The notes under the pieces: model-generated | The model's input: only the letters and a program-made list of their open reading frames with translations | The model's database searches: none | Told to the model about the DNA's origin: nothing | Shown: positions 24,950-33,785 of the stretch, piece after piece | Position numbering within the stretch: the stretch's first letter is position 1 | How the letters are laid out: each line of letters starts with the position of its first letter | Assembly: GCA_019359745.1 (NCBI GenBank) | Contig: JAHHGT010000008.1 | Location: forward strand, 1-64,000 | DNA length: 64,000 bases | Direction of reading: 5' to 3' | Source of the DNA: Aphanothece saxicola GSE-SYN-MK-01-06B | GTDB taxonomy: Bacteria > Cyanobacteriota > Cyanobacteriia > PCC-6307 > Cyanobiaceae | Made by a program: the position numbers and the translations under genes

Positions 24950-27900
24950 TCAGCCAACAGGTTCGCCTTCGTTACCATCAACGTCTGAGTCATCGTCCTC
25001 GTCATAGCTCCTGTTTCGCAGTTCCCTATCGGCCTCTGCGCGGCGTAGTTCTGAAGCGATCCGAAGGTCAAGCGCCGCGATATGCTTTCTGGCGAATGCT
25101 TTAACCGCCGGCCGATCGTCTGCCAGCCATTCCGTCAAGGATTGCTTCTTGGCCCGCCATGCTTCCGCAAAGCCCAATTCACCAGAGACCACACCAGTGC
25201 TGTCGATGCTGACCAAGACCCCTCTCATTTTGCGAGGGTCATCTGGAAACCGCGACACAATCTCCTTCAGGACAACGTAGGTGGAAGTCTCACCGTCATA
25301 GTTCTGGAGAATCGCCAGTGCGAAATCTGCCTCAGTATCGCTGCCGGTCTTTACCAACTCGGCGAGCCCGGCAGTGAACCCCGGGGTGCAATTGGGAAAC
25401 GCACAACTGAGCAGGTGCCCCCCTCGAAACCGGAATAGCTCCCGGTCTCGGGCAAACCAGGAGAGTCCCTTGCTGATCGCCAGTTGCGGGTGCTTCGAGA
25501 GCTCCTGTTCCAGGCCATGAAACTGGAACGGCACTACCTCGAAGTGTTCTTCGTCCTCGCCTCCGGCAGCCCCTCGGGCGAGCCGAGCTCCAAAGAAGTC
25601 CCAGACTGCCTCCGGCTGGCGCTCGGCCAGCCGAACCAAAACGCGCTCGACCCTAGAGTCCACTTGGCGGAGATAGCTCAGACTTTGCAGGACTTGCGCA
25701 GTCCTCTCTGGAGTTAACTCTTCATAGAACTTTGTGGCCTTTTGCAGAAACCACGCTCCGAAGACCCAGCGGGGGTCTTGTCGGCCATTCAGAAAGGTCA
25801 GCGCCTCACAAACGATAATGTCGGCGTCTGCGATCTTTTCAGTCCCATAATGTTCAATGGCTAACAGCAGACATTCGATGACCGCTATTGGGTCGTCTTT
25901 CTCAATCGCGCGCTGCAGTAGGCGCGCCGAAAGATCAGACTGCTTAACATCAGAATAGCGAAGGTGACGTACTACGCCTGCCAGATTCCTGGCAGACTCT
26001 AGCTCAATCTCCAAGTTTCGCTTATAGATATCGCATCGGCCGCTTAGTGCCAGTCCATTGAGGAATCCGGGAAGGAAGTTGCGCAGGTCGTCCGAGGCCT
26101 TTTCAAGGAACCTATCGGCCACTTCGGGCCTATTCTCAGCGAGCTTGCTGATAAAACTGCCGAAAACGAGGAAGGTGGAATGATCGTCGGACTTGGTTTC
26201 CGCGCAACGTGCAATCAGGTCGAACCAATAACTCTCGTTCGCCACATTAATCTCGTCAATGTAGCGGTTAGCTTCCCCGCGTCGATAATCGTCGGCTCCC
26301 GTATAGGCGAACTCCCTATCAGTCCAGTGACCGGGGAAAACGGATTCAAACCCTACCAAAATCTTGTATCGGAGAAACCGCTCACCGGCGTTGATGGTGT
26401 CGCGGTACGTACAGATTGCGGCCATGAGTGCCTCGGCTTCGGCTTGACAATCGAAGCAATTATCCGGATGTTCAGTAAGATCCTTCGCCCGGAAGTAGTC
26501 GTAGAGAAATCGGTGCTCCAAGTGCTGCAGGAGCTCATAGCTCTCAGCCTCAGCACGTTCCGTCACGAAGTTTATAATGCGAGTAGCATCCTTGAGCGTG
26601 GTAGCCAGAAGCTCACTGGAATACTGCGTCTTATTTGGGGTCCTTGTTGCTGCTTCTAGGGCAAAGAGGACTGCGCGCTTCTGCACATCATCGGTCGATC
26701 GATCATAAGCTGCGAAAAGGGCATTGATCGCCTTGTCGCGCACCTCGCTTAAGTGATTCGATGCGGGTACGGTGCCCGTCCTGAAGATTACGGAGTCCGC
26801 CTTCCACTCAGCACCGGTGATGTCCAATTGAATTGCTTCGGTCCAGACGGTAAGGGCGATGGGGCGAATTCTGTCCACCTCAGAATTGCTCATTACGGCA
26901 AGGTGATCTACCAATGCCATCTGGAGCATCGGCCCTACCTGATTGTAGGCGTCGATATTGTACTCTGACAGGATTTTTACAGCGTTCAGAACCTGGCGGC
27001 GAGTATCATCACTTGGCTCGTCCCGATAAATGTCGATTAGCAGTTGCAGCGTTCCAATAACGTCGGAGTAGCGGAGACTCTCAACGATCTTTAATACAAG
27101 CTTCGTCACCGCATCGGCCTTGAAGCCCTCCATATTCCCGTAGGTAGTCTCTATTGGAACGGGCTCCGTGCGGCGCGCGGCCTTGACTACCCTAAGTAGA
27201 GGATCTTTTAATCCCTCGTAGGCTGCCGCCAGATCATCGTAATTCGGGATAGCGTAGTCATTCAATCCTGACAGAATCTCGTAGCGCACGTTGTTGTTCT
27301 GCGCATTGTCTAGCAGGCTGGGGATGTCCTTGTCGAAGAGCTCTTTACCCTGGAGGACCCGTTCATACTCCTGCTGAGCCTTCTGCATCTCGAAGCCAGC
27401 CGGGATCAGATACTTGTCCATGATGCGCTTAAATCGGCGGGCGATGTCTTGCATAGCTTTCCCGCCATAGCTATCGCCCAGCCCGTCTTTGTAGAGAATG
27501 TTGTGGGAGGTCTCGGACCAAGCGTGGTTGAGAATAGTCTGAACTTGAATTTCACAGCGCAGGCCATCGAACTTCTCATATTCGGGAAGGCGAATACGAT
27601 CCTCACGAAGCCGCACAGTGTAGTGAACAGCACGGTATTGTGCACCCTTGTTTTCAGGAGTGGGGTGGTGGATCTTGGTCGAGTCCTCCTCGATTTCGAA
27701 ATTGTCGCGGATCAGTGGCGAAGCAAGGAATCTGTCAACGTCATTGTTGGTGTAGAAGATAAGCCGGGCGCCGGCAAGATCGCGCCTGTCAAGCTCCAGC
27801 GTCTCTGTGTCCAGTTTGCCCGCCTCGCCTAGGCGGCGCCGCACGCTTTCGATCGTTTTTGCACGGCACTGAACTGACTGGGGTTGAGGCAGATTATCGG

Positions 27901-27994
27901 CGGACAGAAACGCCTTCTCTAAGATGAAGCGGACCGTTTCAGCAAAGGCTTCGTAGGTAGAAAAATTCTTCTTCTCGTAGTCGTTAAGGTTCAT
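24950..27994 (-). CDS. RelA/SpoT-domain protein with long helical-repeat tail
   Basis: A 1014-aa protein. Residues 1-210 hold a ppGpp-synthetase-type nucleotidyltransferase domain: DLAGARLIFYTNNDVDRF, GAQYRAVHYTVRLRED and CEIQVQTILNHAWSETSHN, matching the conserved E-Q-T-HAW-E-H run of RelA_SpoT synthetases. No HD hydrolase is seen. Residues 210-1014 are helical repeats (HEAT-like), often used as sensors. Such domains occur in toxSAS/CapRel-type defence proteins, but this long architecture is not one I can name. It is alone on the minus strand between the sigma and portal genes of the phage, so it is cargo, probably protecting the lysogen from other phages. Confidence 0.85.
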   Translation of the reverse strand: MNLNDYEKKNFSTYEAFAETVRFILEKAFLSADNLPQPQSVQCRAKTIESVRRRLGEAGKLDTETLELDRRDLAGARLIFYTNNDVDRFLASPLIRDNFEIEEDSTKIHHPTPENKGAQYRAVHYTVRLREDRIRLPEYEKFDGLRCEIQVQTILNHAWSETSHNILYKDGLGDSYGGKAMQDIARRFKRIMDKYLIPAGFEMQKAQQEYERVLQGKELFDKDIPSLLDNAQNNNVRYEILSGLNDYAIPNYDDLAAAYEGLKDPLLRVVKAARRTEPVPIETTYGNMEGFKADAVTKLVLKIVESLRYSDVIGTLQLLIDIYRDEPSDDTRRQVLNAVKILSEYNIDAYNQVGPMLQMALVDHLAVMSNSEVDRIRPIALTVWTEAIQLDITGAEWKADSVIFRTGTVPASNHLSEVRDKAINALFAAYDRSTDDVQKRAVLFALEAATRTPNKTQYSSELLATTLKDATRIINFVTERAEAESYELLQHLEHRFLYDYFRAKDLTEHPDNCFDCQAEAEALMAAICTYRDTINAGERFLRYKILVGFESVFPGHWTDREFAYTGADDYRRGEANRYIDEINVANESYWFDLIARCAETKSDDHSTFLVFGSFISKLAENRPEVADRFLEKASDDLRNFLPGFLNGLALSGRCDIYKRNLEIELESARNLAGVVRHLRYSDVKQSDLSARLLQRAIEKDDPIAVIECLLLAIEHYGTEKIADADIIVCEALTFLNGRQDPRWVFGAWFLQKATKFYEELTPERTAQVLQSLSYLRQVDSRVERVLVRLAERQPEAVWDFFGARLARGAAGGEDEEHFEVVPFQFHGLEQELSKHPQLAISKGLSWFARDRELFRFRGGHLLSCAFPNCTPGFTAGLAELVKTGSDTEADFALAILQNYDGETSTYVVLKEIVSRFPDDPRKMRGVLVSIDSTGVVSGELGFAEAWRAKKQSLTEWLADDRPAVKAFARKHIAALDLRIASELRRAEADRELRNRSYDEDDDSDVDGNEGEPVG

Positions 27995-28058
27995 CGCCCT
28001 AGCAGCTCACTTCCAATCTCATTGCCCACCACCGACTTGATCGGGGAATGCGCGCGTG

Positions 28059-28066
28059 CCTAGAAC
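28059..28066 (+). repeat. Cargo-edge repeat CCTAGAAC
   Basis: Direct repeat of the site at 24722-24729; the pair frames the RelA-domain gene (about 3.3 kb). The same octamer occurs at 50935, upstream of another reverse-oriented cargo gene. Confidence 0.55.
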
Positions 28067-28299
28067 AAATCGGGCGCGCATGGCTTCTTGCGCGCCGTGT
28101 CGAGTCATGTCCACTTCTGGCCGATGTGGGATCTTGCATCAAGAGTAAACGAGTGCCGCTCAGTGCCACATATCACAAATTGGATGGTTTCCGTGGACCA
28201 GCGTGCGGCTCTTGCTGCCTTCCGTGAAGCACCTCTACAGAATGAACCCCAACCTTGCAGCGGCAAGCCCTGTCGTGCAAAGGAGTTCATATCGAACAG

Positions 28300-28391
28300 T
28301 GGTTATCGGCCCCGTTATCCACTTGTGCCGGCTGCCACAGATGGTCGGATGGACTGATGATACCCATCGGGCCACGATAGGGCACATGGGT
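28300..28391 (+). repeat. Shared 92-bp segment, copy A
   Basis: Aligns without gaps to 51053-51144. The first 40 bp and last 12 bp are well conserved (about 30/40 and 11/12 identical) while the middle differs. On the plus strand both can encode a G-P-V-x-H-x-C-x-L-P pattern; on the minus strand T-x-C-G-x-x-H-x-W-x-T-G-P-x-T. Both copies lie upstream of a minus-strand cargo gene. Confidence 0.5.
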
Positions 28392-28573
28392 ATAGATCTT
28401 TGTGGTGTTGCCCGCTCACCTCAGCGTGCTCTGCTTGCGGGAGCTCATCTGCAGCTGCTCGAACCGGGAGTACAACGACATCCCTGCCATCACGGCGACC
28501 TCCCCAGCAACCTATAGGTCTTCTTCCCCATAACCTCCACCGTCCTCCACTGATCGCCTGATGGCCACCTGGG

Positions 28574-28582
28574 TGGCAATAG
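28574..28582 (+). promoter_or_regulatory. Late promoter candidate TGGCAATAG (portal)
   Basis: Exact copy of the nonamer also found before the scaffold, capsid and fibre genes. Ends 24 bp before the portal start. Confidence 0.5.
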
Positions 28583-28606
28583 CCCATAGCCGCTTTTTCT
28601 CCGCCC

Positions 28607-30190
28607 TTGCCGAGCCGCTCCGCGACAAAGCGCAACCGCTACCGCCGGCCCTCGTCGCAGGAGGAGGCCACCTCCAGCAGCAAGCCGGCCCTGTCAGCCC
28701 CATGGGCGCGGCAGCACCCGACCCTTACCGCCATTCAGGACCGGCTCCAGCTGGTGCTCGATGCCTGGAACCTTCTGCGTGCGCCGGATGGTTCCTGCCG
28801 CCGCAAGCCTTACCTGCCGCAAGGGATCAAGGAGCCCGATGCCGTCTACGACTCGCGCATCCAGCACGCACAACCCACCGGCTTTTTCCGCGATGCCCTG
28901 CGCACCTACGCCGGCATGCTCAGCTTCCTGCACTGGCAGGCGCTGCCCGCCTCCCTCAAGCGGGTCGTCGGAGACGTTGACGGGATGGGCACCGACCTGG
29001 CGGTGCTGCTCTTCATCGCCGATCTGCTGGTACTGCGCGATGGCGGCTGTCTGCTGCTGGTGTTGCCGCCCGCCACGGTCCACGAATCGGAAGGCCACCG
29101 GCTGGCCGCCATCGATCGCGGTGATCGTTCCTCCCTGCCGCGGCTCGCCCTGGTGCCCCGCGCTGATCTGCTCGACTGGCACCTCGCCAGCGGCAGCCGC
29201 ACCCTGTTGGAGTTCAGCTACCGGCGTGATCAACGCCGGGCTATCCAGCCGGCGCAGTACGGCCCCATCCCGGTGCTGATGGTCGGCGCCGACGGCCAGA
29301 TCCTGCCGTCACCGACCGTGGGGGACTGGATCTACACCACCTTCACCCTCGCTGCTGATGGCTGCCGCATCAGCTCCTGCCGCGCCGAGCCCTGCGCCAC
29401 CCATCCCAGCGGCTACGGGCCCGTGGCTGCCGGTGCCCCGCAGGAACTGACGGGCTGCCGCCGGCTGCCGGCGGTCTGGTACGCCAATGACGCGGCCCAG
29501 TTCGGGGAAGGGGACCTGCCCCATCTGGGCCTGGCCCACCAGTACCTCACCCATTTCCGGCTCAAGACCGAATACGAGGACCTGCTCAGCCGCTGCGCCC
29601 TGCCGGTGGGTGTGCGCACCGGTGTGGTGGACCGCTACGGCGAGGTGCACGGCGAGGACGGTGAGCGGCGCTCCCCCGAGCCGTTGGTGCTCTCGACCAA
29701 CAGCTTCCTCGATCTGCCCGATGGCGCCGACTTCAACTGGAAGGAGATCCGCGCCCGCTCCCTGGCCGAGCACCGCGCCTACCTGCTCCACCTGGAGGAC
29801 ACCATGCGCCGCGATGCGCTGGTGCCGAGCGAGAACCGGGGCCCCGGCCGCAGCCAGAGCGAGATCAGCCTCACCGCAGGTCAGGCCTTCGCGTTGCTGC
29901 AGTCGCTGGCGACCCGCAAGACCTCGGTCTTCTCCCTGCTGCTCGAGCACTGGTGCGCCAGCACCGGCGAGAAGCACAACCCCCAATCGGGCGTCCTGCT
30001 CACCGTCACCCCGCTCACCCCGCCGCCGCGACCGTTGCCGTCGATCAGCGAATGGCTGGTGCTGCACGAGCGCGGCATCGTCACCAGCGCTGAGCTGCGC
30101 CACCAGCTCGATCTCGCCGTCATGCCCGGAGTCGTCAATCCGGCCGGGGACGGAGGCAGCGATTCCATCCACGTCCCGCAGAACCAATGA
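28607..30190 (+). CDS. Portal-like protein (DUF4055-like)
   Basis: A 527-aa protein directly after the packaging genes apart from the RelA cargo. It has an extended N-terminus, a central alpha/beta body (DRLQLVLDAWNLLRAPDGSCRRKPYLPQG; LADLLVLRDGGCLLLVLPP) and a long C-terminal helix region (SLAEHRAYLLHLEDTMRRD ... GRSQSEISLTAGQAFALLQSLATRKTSVFSLLLEHW) like that of DUF4055 portal proteins. Portals form the dodecameric ring through which TerL pumps DNA. The only available start is TTG 28607, 27 bp after an in-frame TAG and without a clear RBS, so the 5' end may have been altered by the cargo insertion. Confidence 0.75.
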   Translation: MPSRSATKRNRYRRPSSQEEATSSSKPALSAPWARQHPTLTAIQDRLQLVLDAWNLLRAPDGSCRRKPYLPQGIKEPDAVYDSRIQHAQPTGFFRDALRTYAGMLSFLHWQALPASLKRVVGDVDGMGTDLAVLLFIADLLVLRDGGCLLLVLPPATVHESEGHRLAAIDRGDRSSLPRLALVPRADLLDWHLASGSRTLLEFSYRRDQRRAIQPAQYGPIPVLMVGADGQILPSPTVGDWIYTTFTLAADGCRISSCRAEPCATHPSGYGPVAAGAPQELTGCRRLPAVWYANDAAQFGEGDLPHLGLAHQYLTHFRLKTEYEDLLSRCALPVGVRTGVVDRYGEVHGEDGERRSPEPLVLSTNSFLDLPDGADFNWKEIRARSLAEHRAYLLHLEDTMRRDALVPSENRGPGRSQSEISLTAGQAFALLQSLATRKTSVFSLLLEHWCASTGEKHNPQSGVLLTVTPLTPPPRPLPSISEWLVLHERGIVTSAELRHQLDLAVMPGVVNPAGDGGSDSIHVPQNQ

Positions 30191-30687
30191 CCACCCACCT
30201 CTGGCGGCCCAGCGATCTGGAGGCGATCCGCGTCGCCCTCGCCATCCCCGTTTCACCGGCGGCGATCCGCGCCATCAATGACGAGATGGCGGCCCTGGAG
30301 CGCCACTACCCCGAGGCGATCGCGGGTGCCAGGGCCCACCTTGATGCCATCGCGCTGCTCGATCAGGCGGCCATGCCCGCAGGATCGGCTGAGCCGCCGC
30401 CACCGCCGCCGCCCAGGATCCGCAAGGTGACGCGCAAAGGTGCGGCCGGGCCCGTTCCTCAGGAGCTGCCGAAACGCCGGCTCGATGTGATCGAGTACGC
30501 CACCGAGCTGCTGATGGAGGAGGTCAGCACCGAGTACGAGCTGCCGCCCGTCGCCCCCGCCGCCCAGCTCGGCGGCACCGCGCAGCGACAGCGCCATGCC
30601 GATGCCCTGCTGTTGATCCTGCCGCGCCTCTCCAACTGGCAGCAGCCCCAGCGGCCCCGTTTCGGCGGCCAGCTGATCCGTGGTTGA
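30187..30687 (+). CDS. Phage head-region protein, unknown
   Basis: A 166-aa protein whose start overlaps the portal stop (ATGA). Helical N-terminus (AIRAINDEMAALERHYPEAIAGAR), a Pro run (PPPPPPPRIRK) and a C-terminal helical domain. No family recognised; position suggests a head or connector accessory. Confidence 0.75.
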   Translation: MTTHLWRPSDLEAIRVALAIPVSPAAIRAINDEMAALERHYPEAIAGARAHLDAIALLDQAAMPAGSAEPPPPPPPRIRKVTRKGAAGPVPQELPKRRLDVIEYATELLMEEVSTEYELPPVAPAAQLGGTAQRQRHADALLLILPRLSNWQQPQRPRFGGQLIRG

Positions 30688-31795
30688 GGCGCCCAGCCCC
30701 CTGCAGGAGGTCGCCTGCCTCCGCCTGCTCTTCCCCCTGCCGGAGCATCCCGGCGCCAAGGAACCGCGCAGCCTCTGCCGCCATCTGCTGGAGGTGTTCG
30801 TACAGCAGCGCAAGCTCGTCACCGGCCGCGATTCCGGGCCCGGCATGGACGCCGGCGACATCCTCTGCGACGGCAAGATCACCCGCGGCGCCGTCCTGCC
30901 CCTGCAACCGCTCCAGCCGTGGGACTGGCTCGATGCCGCCATTGACTGGCAGCTGACGGGCCGCCGGCCGCTGTTCCAGCCGCCGCCGATCGCCGATCCC
31001 GCCGATCCCCTTCTGACGATCACCCCGCGTCCGATGGCGCTGCAGCCGCCTGCTGTGCTGGGCGCCGCCTGGCTGGGCGACCTGCGCGCCCTGCAGAGCC
31101 CGGGTGTGCTGCCGCTGCAGCCCCGCGCCCTGCTGGCCGGCGCCAGCCTGCTCACCGCCGGCTTTCCCTTCGGGGAAGGGGGGATCGGCGCCGAGCTGCA
31201 GGAGGCCCTGGGGGAGGAGATCAGCGTGGTTCTCAAGCCCAACCGCGTGCTGGCGCTGCAGCCAGGCGACACCCTGCAGGCGATCGCCGAGCGCTACGGC
31301 ACCACGGTCCAGACCCTGCGGCGCCTCAACCCCCACCTACTGGCGCTCGACACTGTGCTCAGCGCCGAAGGCGACACCCTGCTCAGCCTCGCCGGCCGGT
31401 ACGGCACCACCGTGGAGTGGCTGATGGCCAACAACAGCACCCTGGCCCGCTGGGGCGGCCACACCGTGGCCAGTGGTGACACCCTGCTGTCGCTCGCGGA
31501 GCTCTACCTCACCACACCGGCCACGCTGCGCCTTTACAACGCCCCCACCTACGACTTCTTCCCCAGGTCGGAGCCGTTGCCGGTGGCGGCGGTGCTGGAG
31601 GTGCCACTGGTGCGGCCCTCGACGTCGCTGGAGCCGGGTCAGGCGCTGCTGGTGCCGCGCTACCGCCCCCAGACGCTGCTGCCCTACGACGGCTGGATCC
31701 ACCTGCCCAAGCCTCGGCGCTCGGCCGCCGACCCGGACGACCGCAGTTATCTCGATGCGCCTGAGCCGGAGCCGACTCCTGAATCGACGCCCTGA
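30680..31795 (+). CDS. Phage protein with three LysM-like repeats
   Basis: A 371-aa protein, GTG start overlapping the previous gene by 8 bp. Residues 1-190 are unassigned. Three LysM-type repeats follow: ALQPGDTLQAIAERYGTTVQTLRRLN (about 196-222), AEGDTLLSLAGRYGTTVEWLMANN (about 230-255) and ASGDTLLSLAELYLTTPATLRLYN (about 262-287). LysM binds peptidoglycan or other N-acetylglucosamine polymers. In tailed phages LysM occurs in tail-hub or baseplate proteins and lysins; placement in the structural cluster favours a virion protein that contacts the cell wall or holds the tail tube. Confidence 0.85.
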   Translation: MVEAPSPLQEVACLRLLFPLPEHPGAKEPRSLCRHLLEVFVQQRKLVTGRDSGPGMDAGDILCDGKITRGAVLPLQPLQPWDWLDAAIDWQLTGRRPLFQPPPIADPADPLLTITPRPMALQPPAVLGAAWLGDLRALQSPGVLPLQPRALLAGASLLTAGFPFGEGGIGAELQEALGEEISVVLKPNRVLALQPGDTLQAIAERYGTTVQTLRRLNPHLLALDTVLSAEGDTLLSLAGRYGTTVEWLMANNSTLARWGGHTVASGDTLLSLAELYLTTPATLRLYNAPTYDFFPRSEPLPVAAVLEVPLVRPSTSLEPGQALLVPRYRPQTLLPYDGWIHLPKPRRSAADPDDRSYLDAPEPEPTPESTP

Positions 31796-31890
31796 TCCTC
31801 AGGCGCAAAGGACAGGCCGTGGGGCTCACCCCGGGTCAGCGGTCCAGCCAACTCCTTGTACCTTCGAAGTGTTACGGCCAGGGAGACGCG

Positions 31891-32160
31891 ATGCGAACCA
31901 TCTCCGTACACCTCGATGACGCCAGCGCAGCCAGGTTGGACAACCTCTGCCAGACCCTCGGCCTCAGCCAGAGCGAGGTGGTTCAAGTCGGCCTTGCGTT
32001 GCTGCAGCGTCAGCCCGCCAGCCCCGCCGCTCTGGCCGAGCGGCTCGGGCTGATCGGATGCTTTTCCAGTGGCGACCCAGGCGGTGGCAGCACCAGCCAG
32101 GCGCAGAACCATTCAGCGGTTCTGCGCCAGAAGCTGGGCCAACAACAGCAGCAGCAATGA
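31891..32160 (+). CDS. Ribbon-helix-helix (CopG-like) protein, possible antitoxin
   Basis: An 89-aa protein when started at ATG 31891 after a GGGAGA ribosome-binding site (the track starts 24 codons earlier). MRTISVHLDDASAARLDNLCQTLGLSQSEVVQVGLALLQ is a textbook RHH domain, and a disordered Gln-rich tail ending in QQQQQQ follows. RHH proteins of this size are often antitoxins, but no toxin gene follows; the next ORFs are the minus-strand VapBC pair. It may be an orphan antitoxin or an autoregulator. Confidence 0.85.
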   Translation: MRTISVHLDDASAARLDNLCQTLGLSQSEVVQVGLALLQRQPASPAALAERLGLIGCFSSGDPGGGSTSQAQNHSAVLRQKLGQQQQQQ

Positions 32161-32186
32161 CGGTTCACGCCGATGGCTGGCGGCGA

Positions 32187-32212
32187 AGGCCTCAAACAAA
32201 GGCTGGAGGCCT
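32187..32212. terminator. Hairpin between RHH gene and VapC
   Basis: AGGCCTC and GAGGCCT arms (7 bp) with a 12-nt loop between the convergent RHH and VapC genes. No T tract. A similar but less perfect hairpin and flanking sequence lies at 33697-33722, after the second VapC. Confidence 0.4.
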
Positions 32213-32271
32213 GACGGCACCCACGGCGGCAGCACGCAGCACACCCCCTTCCAGGGGGATGGTGAGCACGA

Positions 32272-32670
32272 TCAGCGGAGCAGCTCGGCGGCGATGCCCT
32301 GTTCCTGTAGCAGGGCCACGGCCTGCCGATCAAACGACAGGAACGTGTCGCCACCCAGCCACTGACCCTCATGGGCGATGACGGCATCGGCGAAATCACC
32401 GCCGGCCTCCAGCTGCAACAGCCCCAACTCCACGGCGGCACGATCGAGGCTGACGTTGCCCGCCGCCATCAGGGCGCGGATCGCGGCGACGATGTCGGCC
32501 ACCGAGAAGGCGTACACCCGGCGCAGCACCCAGACGAACTCACAGAGAGCCGGCAGCGCCACGGCGATCTGCTCGGCACCACGCAACGCTGCGATCGCCG
32601 CTGACGACTGCGCGGGATCGTCACCCACCACCGCTCGCACCAGCACGTTGGTGTCGGCCGTGATCCTCAT
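32272..32670 (-). CDS. vapC: VapC-type PIN-domain toxin (pair 1)
   Basis: A 132-aa PIN protein: MRITADTNVLVRAVVGDD carries the first catalytic Asp, ALPALCEFVWVLRR the Glu, and DFADAVIAHEG plus TFLSFDRQAV the later Asp residues. VapC toxins are Mg2+-dependent RNases, usually cutting tRNA or rRNA. ATG 32670 overlaps the 3' end of the antitoxin gene by 4 bp; the longer track ORF (to 33120) is a read-through of another frame. Confidence 0.95.
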   Translation of the reverse strand: MRITADTNVLVRAVVGDDPAQSSAAIAALRGAEQIAVALPALCEFVWVLRRVYAFSVADIVAAIRALMAAGNVSLDRAAVELGLLQLEAGGDFADAVIAHEGQWLGGDTFLSFDRQAVALLQEQGIAAELLR

Positions 32671-32918
32671 GGCTCGCCAGCCCAACCGGCCGCAGCGGCC
32701 TCCTGGATCTCCTCGAGGCTGGCCACCTTTGGGCTGCGGCCCGCGAGCCGACCGATGAAGGACTCGATGCTGCCGGGGGGCTGGGCGGCGCGCACCTCGA
32801 TCCGGCCGCCGGGAAGGGTGCTCACCTCGATCTGCTGGCCCGGCTGCACCCCGAGATGGCGCAGCAGCTCGCGGCGGAGGGTGACCTGGCCCTTGGCGGT
32901 GACGGTGAGGGTGGTCAT
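32667..32918 (-). CDS. vapB: VapB-type AbrB-fold antitoxin (pair 1)
   Basis: An 83-aa protein: MTTLTVTAKGQVTLRRELLRHLGVQPGQQIEV is a SpoVT/AbrB swapped-hairpin domain that binds the operator, and the C-terminal helix (SLEEIQEAAAAGWAG) would wrap the toxin. Divergent from pair 2, with two palindromes in the shared promoter region. Confidence 0.95.
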   Translation of the reverse strand: MTTLTVTAKGQVTLRRELLRHLGVQPGQQIEVSTLPGGRIEVRAAQPPGSIESFIGRLAGRSPKVASLEEIQEAAAAGWAGEP

Positions 32919-32943
32919 GGCTCAAAACACCGACGAACCAAGC

Positions 32944-33035
32944 GTAAGGCGTTTGACCCTTACCGTCGGCCCAGCTCAGCAGCTTCCCGCCCGCCGGTGC
33001 TGGCCGTGCCCAGCCAGTAAGGCGATCCGCCTTAC
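32944..33035. promoter_or_regulatory. Paired VapB operators in divergent promoter
   Basis: A perfect palindrome GTAAGGCG-ATC-CGCCTTAC (33017-33035) ends 9 bp before the second vapB start; a related imperfect one, GTAAGgcgtttgaccCTTAC (32944-32963), lies 25 bp before the first. AbrB-type antitoxins bind such repeats to autoregulate. Confidence 0.75.
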
Positions 33036-33044
33036 ACTGCAGCC

Positions 33045-33290
33045 ATGGACACCGTGACCCTCTCCTCCAAAGGGCAGCTGACGATCCCCCGGCAGATACG
33101 CGAGGCCCTCGGCCTGGCACCGGGCGCCAGGATGCAGGCCTCGATCGACAGGCACGGCCGCCTGGTGCTCGTTCCCTCGAAGTACGAGCCGGAGGACCTC
33201 TTCCGCCATCGCCCCACGGTGGATCGGGTGCTCAGCCTGGAGGACATGGACCGCGCCATCGCCGCTGCTGCAGGCCGTGAAGACCCTTGA
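33045..33290 (+). CDS. vapB: VapB-type AbrB-fold antitoxin (pair 2)
   Basis: An 81-aa protein: MDTVTLSSKGQLTIPRQIREALGLAPGARMQ is an AbrB/SpoVT domain and the C-terminus (HRPTVDRVLSLEDMDRAIAAAAG) is the toxin-binding helix. Overlaps the toxin gene by 14 bp. Only distantly similar to pair 1, so the two are separate acquisitions or an old duplication. Confidence 0.95.
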   Translation: MDTVTLSSKGQLTIPRQIREALGLAPGARMQASIDRHGRLVLVPSKYEPEDLFRHRPTVDRVLSLEDMDRAIAAAAGREDP

Positions 33291-33672
33291 TACCAACGTG
33301 GTGGTACGGCTGCTGATCGGCGACGATCCGCAGCAGACCCCGATCGCCGAGCGCGCCTTCCTGGAGGCCGTCGCCTCCGGCGGGGCCTACCTACCGGATG
33401 TGGTGCTGGCAGAAGTGGCCTGGGTCCTGCGGGGTTACGACCTGGGTCGCTCCGAGCGCTATGCGCTGCTGGAGCGGTTGGTGCGCACCCGCGGCGTGGT
33501 GGTGGATGGGATCGACGCGGTGATTGAGGCGCTGGATCAGTTCCGCCAGGGCGGCGATCTGGCCGACCAGCTGATCCTGGCCCGAGCCGCCAGCGCCGGA
33601 GCCCTGCCGGTGCTGAGTTTCGACAAGCGCTTCGCCGAGCAGCAGGGCGTTGAACTGCTGCTCGGCAGCTGA
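33277..33672 (+). CDS. vapC: VapC-type PIN-domain toxin (pair 2)
   Basis: A 131-aa PIN protein with a GTG start inside vapB: VKTLDTNVVVRLLIGDD (Asp), VVLAEVAWVLRGYD (Glu), DLADQLILARAASAG (Asp) and VLSFDKRFAEQ (Asp). Predicted RNase toxin neutralised by its partner. Sitting inside the phage late operon, the two pairs could stabilise the prophage or act in defence. Confidence 0.95.
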   Translation: MKTLDTNVVVRLLIGDDPQQTPIAERAFLEAVASGGAYLPDVVLAEVAWVLRGYDLGRSERYALLERLVRTRGVVVDGIDAVIEALDQFRQGGDLADQLILARAASAGALPVLSFDKRFAEQQGVELLLGS

Positions 33673-33785
33673 CATGCGGCATTCATTGGCAGCCTGGCGG
33701 CGAAGCCCTCGAAAACCTGCTCGAGGCCTGAAAGCGTCGCTGCTGCGGGCTTGCTCAAGCCGGTGGCCACCGCAGCGGGCGCGCC

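Larger units (their letters stand above)
27995..28606 (+). other. Right edge of RelA cargo and upstream region of portal
   Basis: About 600 bp. It contains an inverted repeat GGCGCGC..GCGCGCC (28073-28096), the CCTAGAAC repeat, segment A shared with 51 kb, and the TGGCAATAG motif before the portal gene. Short ORFs here (28088-28357, 28203-28517) have no recognisable product, except that segment A is conserved and could encode protein on either strand. Confidence 0.5.
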
